Both the position numbers and the translations under genes were made by a program. A stretch of 64,000 nt of DNA, from assembly GCF_046569695.1 (NCBI RefSeq), contig NZ_JBKHUI010000011.1, positions 113,676 through 177,675 on the forward strand, read 5' to 3'. Under the pieces are notes generated by a model. The model saw only the letters and a program-made list of their open reading frames with translations, was not told the DNA's origin and searched no databases. Below are positions 42,143 through 50,570 of the stretch, piece by piece; position 1 is the stretch's first letter, and each line of letters opens with the position of its first letter. The stretch is from Kluyvera sp046569695 (GTDB taxonomy: Bacteria; Pseudomonadota; Gammaproteobacteria; Enterobacterales; Enterobacteriaceae).

Positions 42143-42172
42143 AACCCGGCTATGCAGATGGCTGGGTTTTTT
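42143..42172 (+). terminator. Terminator after the GH105 gene
   Basis: AACCCGGC/GCTGGGTT stem (one G-U pair), 10-nt loop, followed by TTTTTT. It separates the two-gene operon from the second GPH gene, which therefore has its own promoter. Confidence 0.87.
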
Positions 42173-42272
42173 ATTGCCCTTTTCATCAAAAATAGTTGTT
42201 ATTTTTACTTTTGGTTATAAAAAAATTTTAACCAGATCGCATTCCTGGCGTATGGCTAATAGCCGCAATGAC

Positions 42273-42294
42273 AATGGTGATTTAGCTCACGTTT
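42273..42294 (+). promoter_or_regulatory. CRP site upstream of the second GPH gene
   Basis: AATGGTGATTTAGCTCACGTTT: GTGA-N6-TCAC core with flanks close to the 22-bp consensus, about 75 bp before the ATG. Together with the KdgR-like box downstream it predicts catabolite-controlled, inducer-released expression. Confidence 0.75.
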
Positions 42295-42313
42295 CATCAT
42301 TCATCATAAGAAT

Positions 42314-42332
42314 ATAAAAACAGTGTTTCAAA
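42314..42332. promoter_or_regulatory. KdgR-like operator at the second GPH gene
   Basis: ATAAAAACAGTGTTTCAAA contains the unbroken consensus core AAACAGTGTTTCA and matches 13 of 18 positions overall. It ends 26 bp before the ATG at 42359, an ideal repressor position between the CRP site and the gene. It is the best-centred of the three KdgR-like boxes in this window. Confidence 0.65.
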
Positions 42333-42358
42333 ATAATAAAACACGAGGTTTATATTTT

Positions 42359-43927
42359 ATGGCAAGAAATGCGGCTTCAGCCCCCCACGGGCTGCAGGGA
42401 AGACCTGTCAATCTGCGCCATCAACTGGCATACGGAGGCGGAAACCTCTTGGGGAGCGGCGCGCTGGCGATCAGCGGCGCGTGGCTTCTGTACTTCTATA
42501 CCACATTCTGTGGTCTGACGCTGATTGAGGCGGCGTTCATTTTCTCCGTTGCGAGCGTCATTGACGCAATCAGTAACCCGCTGATGGGTTATCTCACCGA
42601 TAATTTTGGTAAAACTGCGCTGGGTAAACGCTTTGGCCGCCGCCGTTTCTTCCTGCTTATCGGCATTCCATTAATGATGTTCTACCCGTTGCTGTGGGTG
42701 GAAGGGCTGAGCTTCTGGTACTACCTCGCCACCTACGTGATGTTCGAGATTATCTACACCTCGGTGATGGTGCCATACGAAACGCTGGCTACCGAGATGA
42801 CCGACGATTTCGCGCTGCGCTCGAAGCTGACCGGCTATAAGGCCATTTTCGGCAAGCTGGCCAACTTCCTGGCGGCGTTTATTCCAGGGCAGTTTATCCT
42901 GATCTACGGTAAAGACTCCGCCACGCCGTTCTTCCTGACCGGCCTGACCTACGGCGCGATCCTCATCGCGGCGGTAGCCTGCCTGTGGTACAACAGCTGG
43001 GAGCGCCCGCGCGAAGAGGAGCCGGAAGCTCAGGTCAAATCGACCCTGCTGCAAACGCTGCTGTCGCTGGCGAAAGATATGCGCTCCACCTTCTACCTGC
43101 GGGTATTCCGTAAGCACCTCGGTATGTACCTGTGCGGCTTTGGTGCCGAGTGGCTGTTTGCGTCTATCTTTACCTACTTCGTTATCTTTGTGCTGCAGCA
43201 TGACCCGGCGATGGTGGCGGGGCTGAACAGCCTGAACTCCATCCTGCAGCTGATCTCCACCGCACTGTTTATCGGCCTGTGCGTGAAAAAAGGCTTCAGC
43301 AAGCCGTACATTATTGCGCTTTGCATTGTGATTTTCGCCGTATTCCTCTACACCTCACTGTGGTTCTTCCATCTGCCAGTACATCTGGCGACCATTCTGA
43401 TGTTCGGGATCACGATTATTTTCGGCCTGGGGACCGGTGGCGTGTACTACATTCCGTGGACGGTCTATACCTTCCTGGCCGACGTAGATGAAATCTATAC
43501 CGGCCGTCGTCGCGAGGGGATTTACGCCGGGGCGATGACCTTCTCGGGTAAAATTCTGCGCTCGATTATCGTCTTCGTGATGGGGGCTATTCTGAGCTAC
43601 TACGGCTTCCAGTCAAAAGCACACGTGCAGCCGGAAAGCGCGGTGAACGCGATTGCGGTGGTCTTCTGCGGCGGCGTGGCGCTGCTGGCGCTGATGGCTA
43701 TCGTCTTCAGTAAGCAGATGAAGCTGGACCGCGAAACTCACAAAGTGGTGCTGCAGGAAGTGGCGCGTATTAAAGCGGGCGGCAAGCTGGAAGATATCAC
43801 GCCGGAAGTGCGCGCAGTGGTGGAAGACCTGGTTGGCCATCGCTACGAAGAGTGCTGGGGCAATAGCCCGCTATTCAAAAAAGACGAATCTCCGGTTGTT
43901 ATCGAGGCAGTATCCGCCGGGCGCTAA
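42359..43927 (+). CDS. GPH-family symporter, second oligouronide-type transporter
   Basis: Inner-membrane symporter, 522 aa, paralogous to the RhiT-like protein at 39.4 kb along its whole length (LAYGGGNLLGSGALAISGAW, LTDNFGKTALGKRFGRRRFF, VPYETLATEMTDDFALRSK). About 12 helices. Start ATG 42359 with GAGG 11 nt before; the GTG at 42323 lies within the KdgR-like box and is unlikely. It is a monocistronic gene, ending just before the convergent PBP2 gene. TogT-like transport of oligogalacturonides or of another unsaturated disaccharide would fit; not proven. Confidence 0.82.
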   Translation: MARNAASAPHGLQGRPVNLRHQLAYGGGNLLGSGALAISGAWLLYFYTTFCGLTLIEAAFIFSVASVIDAISNPLMGYLTDNFGKTALGKRFGRRRFFLLIGIPLMMFYPLLWVEGLSFWYYLATYVMFEIIYTSVMVPYETLATEMTDDFALRSKLTGYKAIFGKLANFLAAFIPGQFILIYGKDSATPFFLTGLTYGAILIAAVACLWYNSWERPREEEPEAQVKSTLLQTLLSLAKDMRSTFYLRVFRKHLGMYLCGFGAEWLFASIFTYFVIFVLQHDPAMVAGLNSLNSILQLISTALFIGLCVKKGFSKPYIIALCIVIFAVFLYTSLWFFHLPVHLATILMFGITIIFGLGTGGVYYIPWTVYTFLADVDEIYTGRRREGIYAGAMTFSGKILRSIIVFVMGAILSYYGFQSKAHVQPESAVNAIAVVFCGGVALLALMAIVFSKQMKLDRETHKVVLQEVARIKAGGKLEDITPEVRAVVEDLVGHRYEECWGNSPLFKKDESPVVIEAVSAGR

Positions 43928-43949
43928 TGCACCCGACGTTCACGTCAAC

Positions 43950-45821
43950 TTACCCCTGGGGCGACGGTAGCTGCGCGTCGTCCTGGGGGACAAACAGATG
44001 GTCGAGGATCTGGCGCATCACCGGGGCCGCGACCACGCCATCACTCCCGCCATTTTCCAGCACCAGCGCAACGGCAACCTTCGGATTTTTATACGGCGCA
44101 AAGGCGGTATAGAAGATATGGTCGCGCAGGCGCGTTGGGATCATTTTCGCGTTATAGGTTTGGTTCTCTTTCAGGCTGAACACCTGCGAGGTGCCGCTTT
44201 TAGCCGCGATACCGTAAGGCGCAGTATGGAAAAATTTATAGCCGGTGCCGTTAGACGCGTTGGCCATGCCGAACATCGCCTGGCGCACCAGGTTCCAGTA
44301 CGGTGAAGCGGCGCTGGCAATCTGCGGTTCATTAGCTGGCTGCTGATACGGGATAACCGTCTTGCCGGACTCTTCATCCTTTAGCAGGTGCGGCGGGATC
44401 ACGCGGCCGTTGTTGAGCAGGGCCACCATCGCTTTCACCATCTGAATCGGGGTGGCAATCCAGTAGCCCTGACCGATGCCGACGGAAATCGTATCACCCT
44501 GATACCAGGCTTTTTTGTGCACCTTCTCTTTCCAGCTACGGCTCGGCAGCAGCCCGGTGTACTCTTCGTCCAGATCGATCCCGGTTGGTTTGCCGTAGCC
44601 AAACTGGCTGAGCATATTATTGATGCGGTCGATGCCCATCATATAGGCCACCTGATAGAAGAAGGTGTCAGCGGACTCTTCAATTGCTTTGGTGACGTCC
44701 AGCATGCCGTGGCCGGATTTTTTCCAGTCGCGGTAGTGGCGCTGGGTGCCGGGCAGCGTCCAGGTTGGTGCGCCAAAGAAGCTGGTTTGCGGGGTGATCA
44801 CGCCGTCGAGCAGCGCCGACATCGCCATATAGGGTTTCACCGTGGAAGCGGGAGGGTAGAGCCCTTGGGTGACGCGGTTAATCAGCGGCAGGTTCTTATC
44901 CTGCAGCAGTGAGTTGTAATCTTTGTAGCTTATCCCTTTCACAAACGGGTTCGGGTCATAGCTGGGGTTCGAGACCATCGCCAGTACCGATCCATCGTGC
45001 GGGTCTTCTACCAGCACCGCTGCGCGCTGACCAACCAACAGACTTTCAATGTACTCCTGCAGATGCAGATCCAGCGTCAGGTGAATATCTTTGCCCGCCA
45101 CCGGCGGCACGTCTTTTAGCAGTCGAACGATACGCCCGTGGTTATCGACTTCCACTTCCTGGTAGCCGGTTTTGCCGTGCAGTTCGTCTTCGTAGTAGCG
45201 CTCAATACCCTGTTTGCCAATGTTATGGTCGGCGGCGTAGTTCTCGGCAATTCCTTCTTTATCCAGCGTTTTGAGATCGGTGTCGTTGATTTTCGATACG
45301 TAGCCCAGCACGTGCGCCAGCTCGGCACCGTACGGGTATTGGCGGTCTTCATAGCTGTCTATCGTCACGCCGCTAAAGCGGAACTGATTAACGGAGAAGC
45401 GGGCAATTTCGACGTCGGAGAGGGCGTTCTTTAACACCACCGGGCGGTAGCGGCTGCTGGACTTGAGCGCTTTATGGAACTGGTCAATGTCGTCGGGGGT
45501 CAGGTCAACAATTGGCGTCAGTTCGCGCAGCAGCGCGTTCATGTCGTCGATTTTGTAAGGAGTAACGGAAATATCGTACCAGGTGACGTTCTTCACCAGC
45601 GGAATGCCATTGCGGTCATAGATAATGCCGCGGGTCGGCGCGACTGGCAGCATCTTGATGTCGTTGGCATCAGAACGCGTGGTGTAGTAGCTATGTTCCT
45701 CAACCTGCAGATGGTAGAGATTGAAAATCAGTATGCCAAAGCAGACGACCACCAGGCCAAAGGCCACGAGCGCGCGGCGCAGGAAGAGCTTTCGCTCCGC
45801 TTCATAGTCTCTAAAAGTCAT
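43950..45821 (-). CDS. Second penicillin-binding protein 2 (MrdA paralogue, PBP2SAL-like)
   Basis: Inner-membrane class B transpeptidase of elongation, 623 aa (E. coli MrdA 633). One N-terminal helix (about 15-36), dimerisation/pedestal region with APTRGIIYDRNG, then the transpeptidase domain with active-site Ser326 (YPPASTVKPY), SAD at 383-385 and KSGT at 541-544. All catalytic motifs are intact. It is clearly related to, but well diverged from, E. coli MrdA, which lies elsewhere next to rodA. Salmonella carries its extra acid-condition PBP2SAL in the same place beside argS, so this is probably its orthologue. No terminator-like element separates it from the GPH gene, 22 bp away. Confidence 0.88.
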   Translation of the reverse strand: MTFRDYEAERKLFLRRALVAFGLVVVCFGILIFNLYHLQVEEHSYYTTRSDANDIKMLPVAPTRGIIYDRNGIPLVKNVTWYDISVTPYKIDDMNALLRELTPIVDLTPDDIDQFHKALKSSSRYRPVVLKNALSDVEIARFSVNQFRFSGVTIDSYEDRQYPYGAELAHVLGYVSKINDTDLKTLDKEGIAENYAADHNIGKQGIERYYEDELHGKTGYQEVEVDNHGRIVRLLKDVPPVAGKDIHLTLDLHLQEYIESLLVGQRAAVLVEDPHDGSVLAMVSNPSYDPNPFVKGISYKDYNSLLQDKNLPLINRVTQGLYPPASTVKPYMAMSALLDGVITPQTSFFGAPTWTLPGTQRHYRDWKKSGHGMLDVTKAIEESADTFFYQVAYMMGIDRINNMLSQFGYGKPTGIDLDEEYTGLLPSRSWKEKVHKKAWYQGDTISVGIGQGYWIATPIQMVKAMVALLNNGRVIPPHLLKDEESGKTVIPYQQPANEPQIASAASPYWNLVRQAMFGMANASNGTGYKFFHTAPYGIAAKSGTSQVFSLKENQTYNAKMIPTRLRDHIFYTAFAPYKNPKVAVALVLENGGSDGVVAAPVMRQILDHLFVPQDDAQLPSPQG

Positions 45822-45945
45822 TACGGTACCCAGTGTTTAAGCCGCCTAATGATACGGAGCGGTCACCGGCATGACAGACAAAAAATGTACCATCCCTATA
45901 GGGAAATGTGTCATTCCTTGTGATTTGTAACAAATTGCGGCGAAC

Positions 45946-46025
45946 GTAGGCTGGATAAGGCGCTTGCGCCGCCATCCGGCAAGGTGCGCGGGGTCGCCTG
46001 ATGGCGCTTCGCTTATCAGGCCTAC
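45946..46025. repeat. REP pair between the PBP2 gene and argS
   Basis: GTAGGCTGGATAAGGCGCTT ... GCCGCCATCCGGCA and inverted CGCCTGATGGCGCTTCGCTT ATCAGGCCTAC. E. coli-type REP family, as at 35.3 and 58.7 kb. Confidence 0.9.
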
Positions 46026-46044
46026 AAGGGGGAATCGGGAAAAT

Positions 46045-46073
46045 AAAAAAGCCCGCGACATGCGCGGGCTTTC
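46045..46073 (-). terminator. Terminator of argS
   Basis: On the minus strand GCCCGCG/CGCGGGC with a short loop, followed by TTTTTTATTT. Lies 17 bp beyond the argS stop. Confidence 0.9.
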
Positions 46074-46089
46074 ACATCACTTGAAGTGA

Positions 46090-47823
46090 TTACATACGTT
46101 CTACGGTTTCGATACCCAGTGTATCCAGACCCAGCTTCAGGGTTTTCGCCGTCAACAGCGCCAGCTTCAGGCGGCTGTTACGCACGCTTTCGTTCTCGGC
46201 GGAGAGGATTGGGCAGTGCTCGTAGAAGCCGGAGAACAGACCCGCCAGATCGTACAGGTAAGCACACATCACGTGCGGCGTACCGTCGCGAGCGACGACG
46301 TTCAGCGTCTCTTCAAACTGCAGCAGACGCGCCGCCAACTGTGCTTCACGGTCTTCAGTGATGGTCACTGCGGCGTTGATGATAGCGCTCTCTTCCAGCT
46401 CCGCTTTACGGAACACGGACAGTACGCGGGTATAAGCGTATTGCATATACGGCGCGGTGTTGCCTTCGAAGGCCAGCATATTGTCCCAGTCGAACACGTA
46501 GTCGGTGGTGCGGTTTTTGGAGAGATCCGCATATTTCACCGCGCCGATACCGACGACGTTGGCCAGTTTTTCCAGCTCATCTGCTGGCATATCCGGGTTC
46601 TTCTCTGCCACCAGACGGCGTGCGCGTTCCAGCGCTTCGTCCAGCAGATCCGCCAGCTTCACGGTACCACCGGCGCGGGTTTTGAACGGCTTGCCGTCTT
46701 TACCCAGCATCATGCCGAACATGTGGTGCTCCAGCGGAACGGAATCCGGCACGTAACCGGCTTTACGTACGATGGTCCACGCCTGCATCAGGTGCTGGTG
46801 CTGACGGGAGTCGATGTAATACAGCACGCGGTCGGCATGCAGGGTTTCGTAACGATATTTCGCACAGGCGATATCGGTGGTGGTGTACAGGTAGCCGCCA
46901 TCCTTTTTCTGGATGATGACGCCCATAGGCTCACCTTCTTTGTTCTTGAACTCGTCCAGGAACACCACGGTTGCGCCTTCGCTCTCAACCGCCAGACCTT
47001 TGGCTTTCAGGTCCGCGACGATACCCGGCAGCATTGGGTTGTACAGGCTTTCACCCATCACGTCATCGCGGGTCAGGGTGACGTTCAGGCGATCGTAGGT
47101 CAGTTGGTTCTGGGTCATGGTAATATCGACCAACTGGCGCCACATTTTACGGAAGTATTCGTCGCCGCCCTGCAGCTTCACGACGTAGCTACGCGCGCGC
47201 TCGGCGAAGGCTTCGTCTTCGTCGTAGTGTTTTTTCGCTTCGCGGTAGAAACCTTCGAGGTCGGCCAGCGCCATCTCACCAGCGTTTTCCTGCTGCTGCT
47301 TTTCCAGGTACGCAATCAGCATACCGAACTGGGTACCCCAGTCGCCGACGTGGTTCGCGCGGATCACTTTATGACCCATCAGCTCCAGCGTACGAACGGC
47401 AGCATCACCGATGATGGTGGAACGCAGGTGGCCGACGTGCATCTCTTTTGCTACGTTCGGTGCGGAGTAGTCCACCACGATAGTCTGCTTTTCCGGCTGA
47501 GCGATGCCCAGACGGTCGCTTTTCAGCGCCTGGCTAACGTGCTCGGCCAGGAATGCTGGGTCGAGGAAGATGTTGATAAAGCCCGGCCCGGCGATCTCGA
47601 CTTTATTGGCAATGCCGTTCAGATCGAGATGAGACAGTACCTGCTCTGCCAGTTGTCGCGGTGCCATGCCCAGTTTTTTGGCCACTGCCATCATGCCGTT
47701 AGCCTGATAGTCGCCGAACTGTACTTTTGCTGACTGACGAACCTGCGGTTCGCAATCGGCAGGTGCGCCTGCCGCAATCATGGCCTGACTGACTTTTTCT
47801 GAGAGAAGAGCCTGAATATTCAC
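46090..47823 (-). CDS. argS: Arginyl-tRNA synthetase ArgS
   Basis: Class I aminoacyl-tRNA synthetase, 577 aa as in E. coli. N-terminal tRNA D-loop recognition domain, the HIGH motif as HVGHLRST after SAPNVAKEM, the Rossmann core, and the C-terminal anticodon-binding DALR domain (from about 455, ending ETVERM). As in other ArgRS the KMSKS loop is replaced. Essential, charges tRNA-Arg. A long antisense open frame across it is a codon-bias shadow. Confidence 0.98.
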   Translation of the reverse strand: MNIQALLSEKVSQAMIAAGAPADCEPQVRQSAKVQFGDYQANGMMAVAKKLGMAPRQLAEQVLSHLDLNGIANKVEIAGPGFINIFLDPAFLAEHVSQALKSDRLGIAQPEKQTIVVDYSAPNVAKEMHVGHLRSTIIGDAAVRTLELMGHKVIRANHVGDWGTQFGMLIAYLEKQQQENAGEMALADLEGFYREAKKHYDEDEAFAERARSYVVKLQGGDEYFRKMWRQLVDITMTQNQLTYDRLNVTLTRDDVMGESLYNPMLPGIVADLKAKGLAVESEGATVVFLDEFKNKEGEPMGVIIQKKDGGYLYTTTDIACAKYRYETLHADRVLYYIDSRQHQHLMQAWTIVRKAGYVPDSVPLEHHMFGMMLGKDGKPFKTRAGGTVKLADLLDEALERARRLVAEKNPDMPADELEKLANVVGIGAVKYADLSKNRTTDYVFDWDNMLAFEGNTAPYMQYAYTRVLSVFRKAELEESAIINAAVTITEDREAQLAARLLQFEETLNVVARDGTPHVMCAYLYDLAGLFSGFYEHCPILSAENESVRNSRLKLALLTAKTLKLGLDTLGIETVERM

Positions 47824-48054
47824 CGGAATACCTTACGTTTTAGACGCTGCAACCTGCACGGCCCAGCGCCGGGTGTGGATAAATTAAGGCGGGAGTATAC
47901 TGCATTTGCCTGATGCCGTCAGCATCGGGCCGCCCTCTGCCATAGTGAAAAAACGCTGGCTGAGCAGGGATTAATCGCTCATCTCGCCGAACGGTTGGTT
48001 CGGGGCCCACAACAGGGTAGATTAGCCTTTTCATGGAATAAGAGTAGGGCTGAA

Positions 48055-48621
48055 ATGGCAAACTGGCAGACTATCGCGGAACTGCAGGATATCGCTGCGG
48101 ATCTTCCGCGCTTCACCGACGCACTGGCGGCGCTTTCCCAACGGCTGGGGCTCGATATCGCGCCGCTCAACGCCGACCATATCTCGCTGCGCTGCCATCA
48201 GAACGCCACCGCCGAACGCTGGCGTCGCGGCTTCGAACAGTGCGGCACGCTGCTATCGGAAAATATGATTAACGGCCGCCCGATTTGTCTGTTTAAGCTT
48301 GAGGAACCGGTGTGCGTGGCCCACTGGCAATTTACGGTAATTGAGCTGCCATGGCCGGGTGAGAAACGCTACCCGCATGAAGGCTGGGAACATATTGAAA
48401 TCGTGCTGCCGGGCGAGCCGGAAGGGCTGAACGCTCGCGCGCTGGCGCTGCTCTCGGATCACGGGCTGAGCCAGCCGGGTATTTCGGTCAAAACCAGTTC
48501 ACCAAAAGGTGAACGCGAGCGTCTACCGAACCCGACGATGGCGGTCACCGACGGTAAGGTGACGGTGAAGTTTCACCCATGGACGATTGAGGAAATTGTT
48601 GCCAGTGAGCAGGCAATGTAA
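48055..48621 (+). CDS. yecM: YecM, VOC-fold metalloprotein-like
   Basis: Cytoplasmic protein of unknown function, 188 aa, same length as E. coli YecM, whose structure resembles isomerases/oxygenases of the vicinal-oxygen-chelate fold. Metal-type residues visible: DHISLRCH and WEHIEIVLPG, consistent with a His/His/Glu site. ATG 48055 follows GAGTAGGGCTGAA; the frame upstream is not conserved. Monocistronic, divergent from argS. Confidence 0.93.
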   Translation: MANWQTIAELQDIAADLPRFTDALAALSQRLGLDIAPLNADHISLRCHQNATAERWRRGFEQCGTLLSENMINGRPICLFKLEEPVCVAHWQFTVIELPWPGEKRYPHEGWEHIEIVLPGEPEGLNARALALLSDHGLSQPGISVKTSSPKGERERLPNPTMAVTDGKVTVKFHPWTIEEIVASEQAM

Positions 48622-48707
48622 CCAGCCAGTGTAACAATGTGAACTAACGCCGGGTCTGCAGGCGGGAACGGTGGCATGATCTTTCGCTGAATCAAACGGA
48701 GAGAAAT

Positions 48708-49448
48708 ATGGCATTGCTGGAAATCTGCTGTTACAGCACGGAATGCGCGGTTATCGCGCAGCAGAATGGGGCGGATCGTATTGAACTGTGTGCGGCACCG
48801 CTCGAGGGCGGTCTGACACCGTCATACGGTGTGCTGAAAGCCACGCGTCATCGGGTGACAATTCCCGTTCACCCGATTATCCGGCCTCGCGGCGGTGATT
48901 TTTGTTATACCGACGGCGAGTTCGCCACCATGCTGGAGGATGTGCGTCAGATCCGCTCGCTGGGCTATCCCGGTTTTGTGATTGGCGTGCTGAATCCCGA
49001 AGGGCAGGTGGATATTCCCCGCATGCGTCAGATTATGGTGGCGGCAGGCCCGCTGGCGGTGACCTTCCATCGTGCCTTTGATATGTGCGCCAATCCGCAG
49101 CAGGCTATTGAACAGCTTGCGGAATTGGGCGTTGCCAGGGTACTCACCTCCGGCCAGCAGTCATCGGCGGAAAAAGGTATTTTATTAATTCGGGAACTTA
49201 TTGGTAGGGGCGATACTCCAACCATTATGGCAGGTGCAGGTGTAAGAGCGAGCAACCTTCCTCTTTTCCTCGAAGCCGGTGTCAAAGAAGTGCACAGTTC
49301 AGCCGGGCAATGGGTGCCCTCCGAAATGCGTTATCGCAACTCCGGACTTTCAATGTCAACGGATCCTGAAGCTGATGAGTATTCTCGCTATACCGTCGAT
49401 GGCGCGGCGGTAGCGGCAATGAGGGAAATCATTGAGCGCCACGTGTAG
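48708..49448 (+). CDS. cutC: CutC family protein
   Basis: TIM-barrel protein, 246 aa (E. coli 248), once proposed to act in copper handling; later E. coli work places the copper phenotype on a small RNA from the same gene region, so the protein's role is open. Landmarks: LLEICCYSTECAVIAQQNGADRIELC at the start (Cys-rich), HPIIRPRGGDFCYTD, FHRAFDM, GAGVRASN. Transcribed on its own, behind GGAGAGAAAT. Confidence 0.94.
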   Translation: MALLEICCYSTECAVIAQQNGADRIELCAAPLEGGLTPSYGVLKATRHRVTIPVHPIIRPRGGDFCYTDGEFATMLEDVRQIRSLGYPGFVIGVLNPEGQVDIPRMRQIMVAAGPLAVTFHRAFDMCANPQQAIEQLAELGVARVLTSGQQSSAEKGILLIRELIGRGDTPTIMAGAGVRASNLPLFLEAGVKEVHSSAGQWVPSEMRYRNSGLSMSTDPEADEYSRYTVDGAAVAAMREIIERHV

Positions 49449-49502
49449 CTAAAAGTTTTTTACCGCGTGTCATATTCGCCCAATATGATGCTTGCTTGTA
49501 CC

Positions 49503-49535
49503 AGGCCCCTGCCCATTAAACAGGGGCCTTTTTTT
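49503..49535 (+). terminator. Terminator after cutC
   Basis: AGGCCCCTG/CAGGGGCCT perfect 9-bp stem with a 9-nt loop, then TTTTTT. In relatives the cutC 3' region can yield a small RNA, so this end could be functional. Confidence 0.93.
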
Positions 49536-49601
49536 CGCCGTCATATTTCACTCTGCCACTGCGTTGGCTTTCCTCGCTCGCCGCCGGGAAGGGCACAACC
49601 G

Positions 49602-50570
49602 TTAAGGCTTACGCGCAATCAACACCGCGCGCAGCGGTGCCGGATAACCTTCAACCGTTTTGGTCGGGTCGTTTGGATCGAGGAAATCGGCCAGCGACTC
49701 GGTGATCATCCACTCGGTGCGACGCTGTTCCTCGGTGGAGGTCACGCTCATATCGGCAATGCGCACGTCAACGAAGCCACACTTCTCCATCCAGTTTTTC
49801 AACGCCAGCGCCGACGGAATAAAGTAGACGTTACGCATCTGCGCGTAGCGGTCGCCCGGTACCAGCACCGTGTTCTCATCGCCTTCAACGACCAGCGTTT
49901 CCAGCACCAGTTCACCGTCACTGACCAGTTGATCTTTCAGCTGCCAGATATGCTCAAGCGGTGAACGGCGGTGGTACAGCACGCCCATAGAGAAAACGGT
50001 ATCAAATGCCTTCAGCGCCGGAAGCTGCTCAATGCCCAGCGGCAACAGGTGCGCGCGCTGATCGTTACCCAGCAACTTACGCACCGCTTCAAACTGGCAC
50101 AGGAACAGATGGGTAGGGTCGATACCAACCGCCATGTGTGCGCCTGCACCAATCATGCGCCACAGGTGATAACCGCTACCGCAGCCTACGTCGAGAATGG
50201 TACGCCCGCTCAGGTCCGACAGGTGCGGCAACACGCGCTCCCATTTCCAGTCGGAGCGCCATTCGGTATCGATGTTTACGCCATAGAGCGAAAATGGCCC
50301 TTTACGCCACGGCATCAGGTTACGCAACAGCGTATCGATGCGTTTGACCTGACCTTCGCTTAGCGGCGTTTCGCTTTCAGCGGTAACGCTGTGCAGCAGG
50401 TCGAGCTTCCACGGCTGAATTTCCGGCAGAAATTCAACGGCGTTGGACCACTGCTTAAACAGACCATGCTGATCGCGCTGCCAGGCGCCAATCTGCGCGG
50501 GCAGCGTTTCCAGCCAATGGGACAGCGGGCTTTTTGCGATTTGCTGATAAAAATTGCCAAACTCGATCAT
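49602..50570 (-). CDS. cmoB: tRNA U34 carboxymethyltransferase CmoB
   Basis: Uses carboxy-SAM made by CmoA to build uridine-5-oxyacetic acid at the wobble position of several tRNAs. 322 aa (E. coli 323). SAM-fold block LSGRTILDVGCGSGYHLWRM, then MGVLYHRRSPLEH. It overlaps the cmoA stop by 4 nt, as in E. coli. Confidence 0.97.
   Translation of the reverse strand: MIEFGNFYQQIAKSPLSHWLETLPAQIGAWQRDQHGLFKQWSNAVEFLPEIQPWKLDLLHSVTAESETPLSEGQVKRIDTLLRNLMPWRKGPFSLYGVNIDTEWRSDWKWERVLPHLSDLSGRTILDVGCGSGYHLWRMIGAGAHMAVGIDPTHLFLCQFEAVRKLLGNDQRAHLLPLGIEQLPALKAFDTVFSMGVLYHRRSPLEHIWQLKDQLVSDGELVLETLVVEGDENTVLVPGDRYAQMRNVYFIPSALALKNWMEKCGFVDVRIADMSVTSTEEQRRTEWMITESLADFLDPNDPTKTVEGYPAPLRAVLIARKP

Noticed and set aside
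46216..47733. 505-codon open frame antisense to argS
   Set aside because: It mirrors the argS frame, is His/Gln/Val/Phe-rich in the manner of a codon-bias shadow, matches no known family and has no ribosome site.
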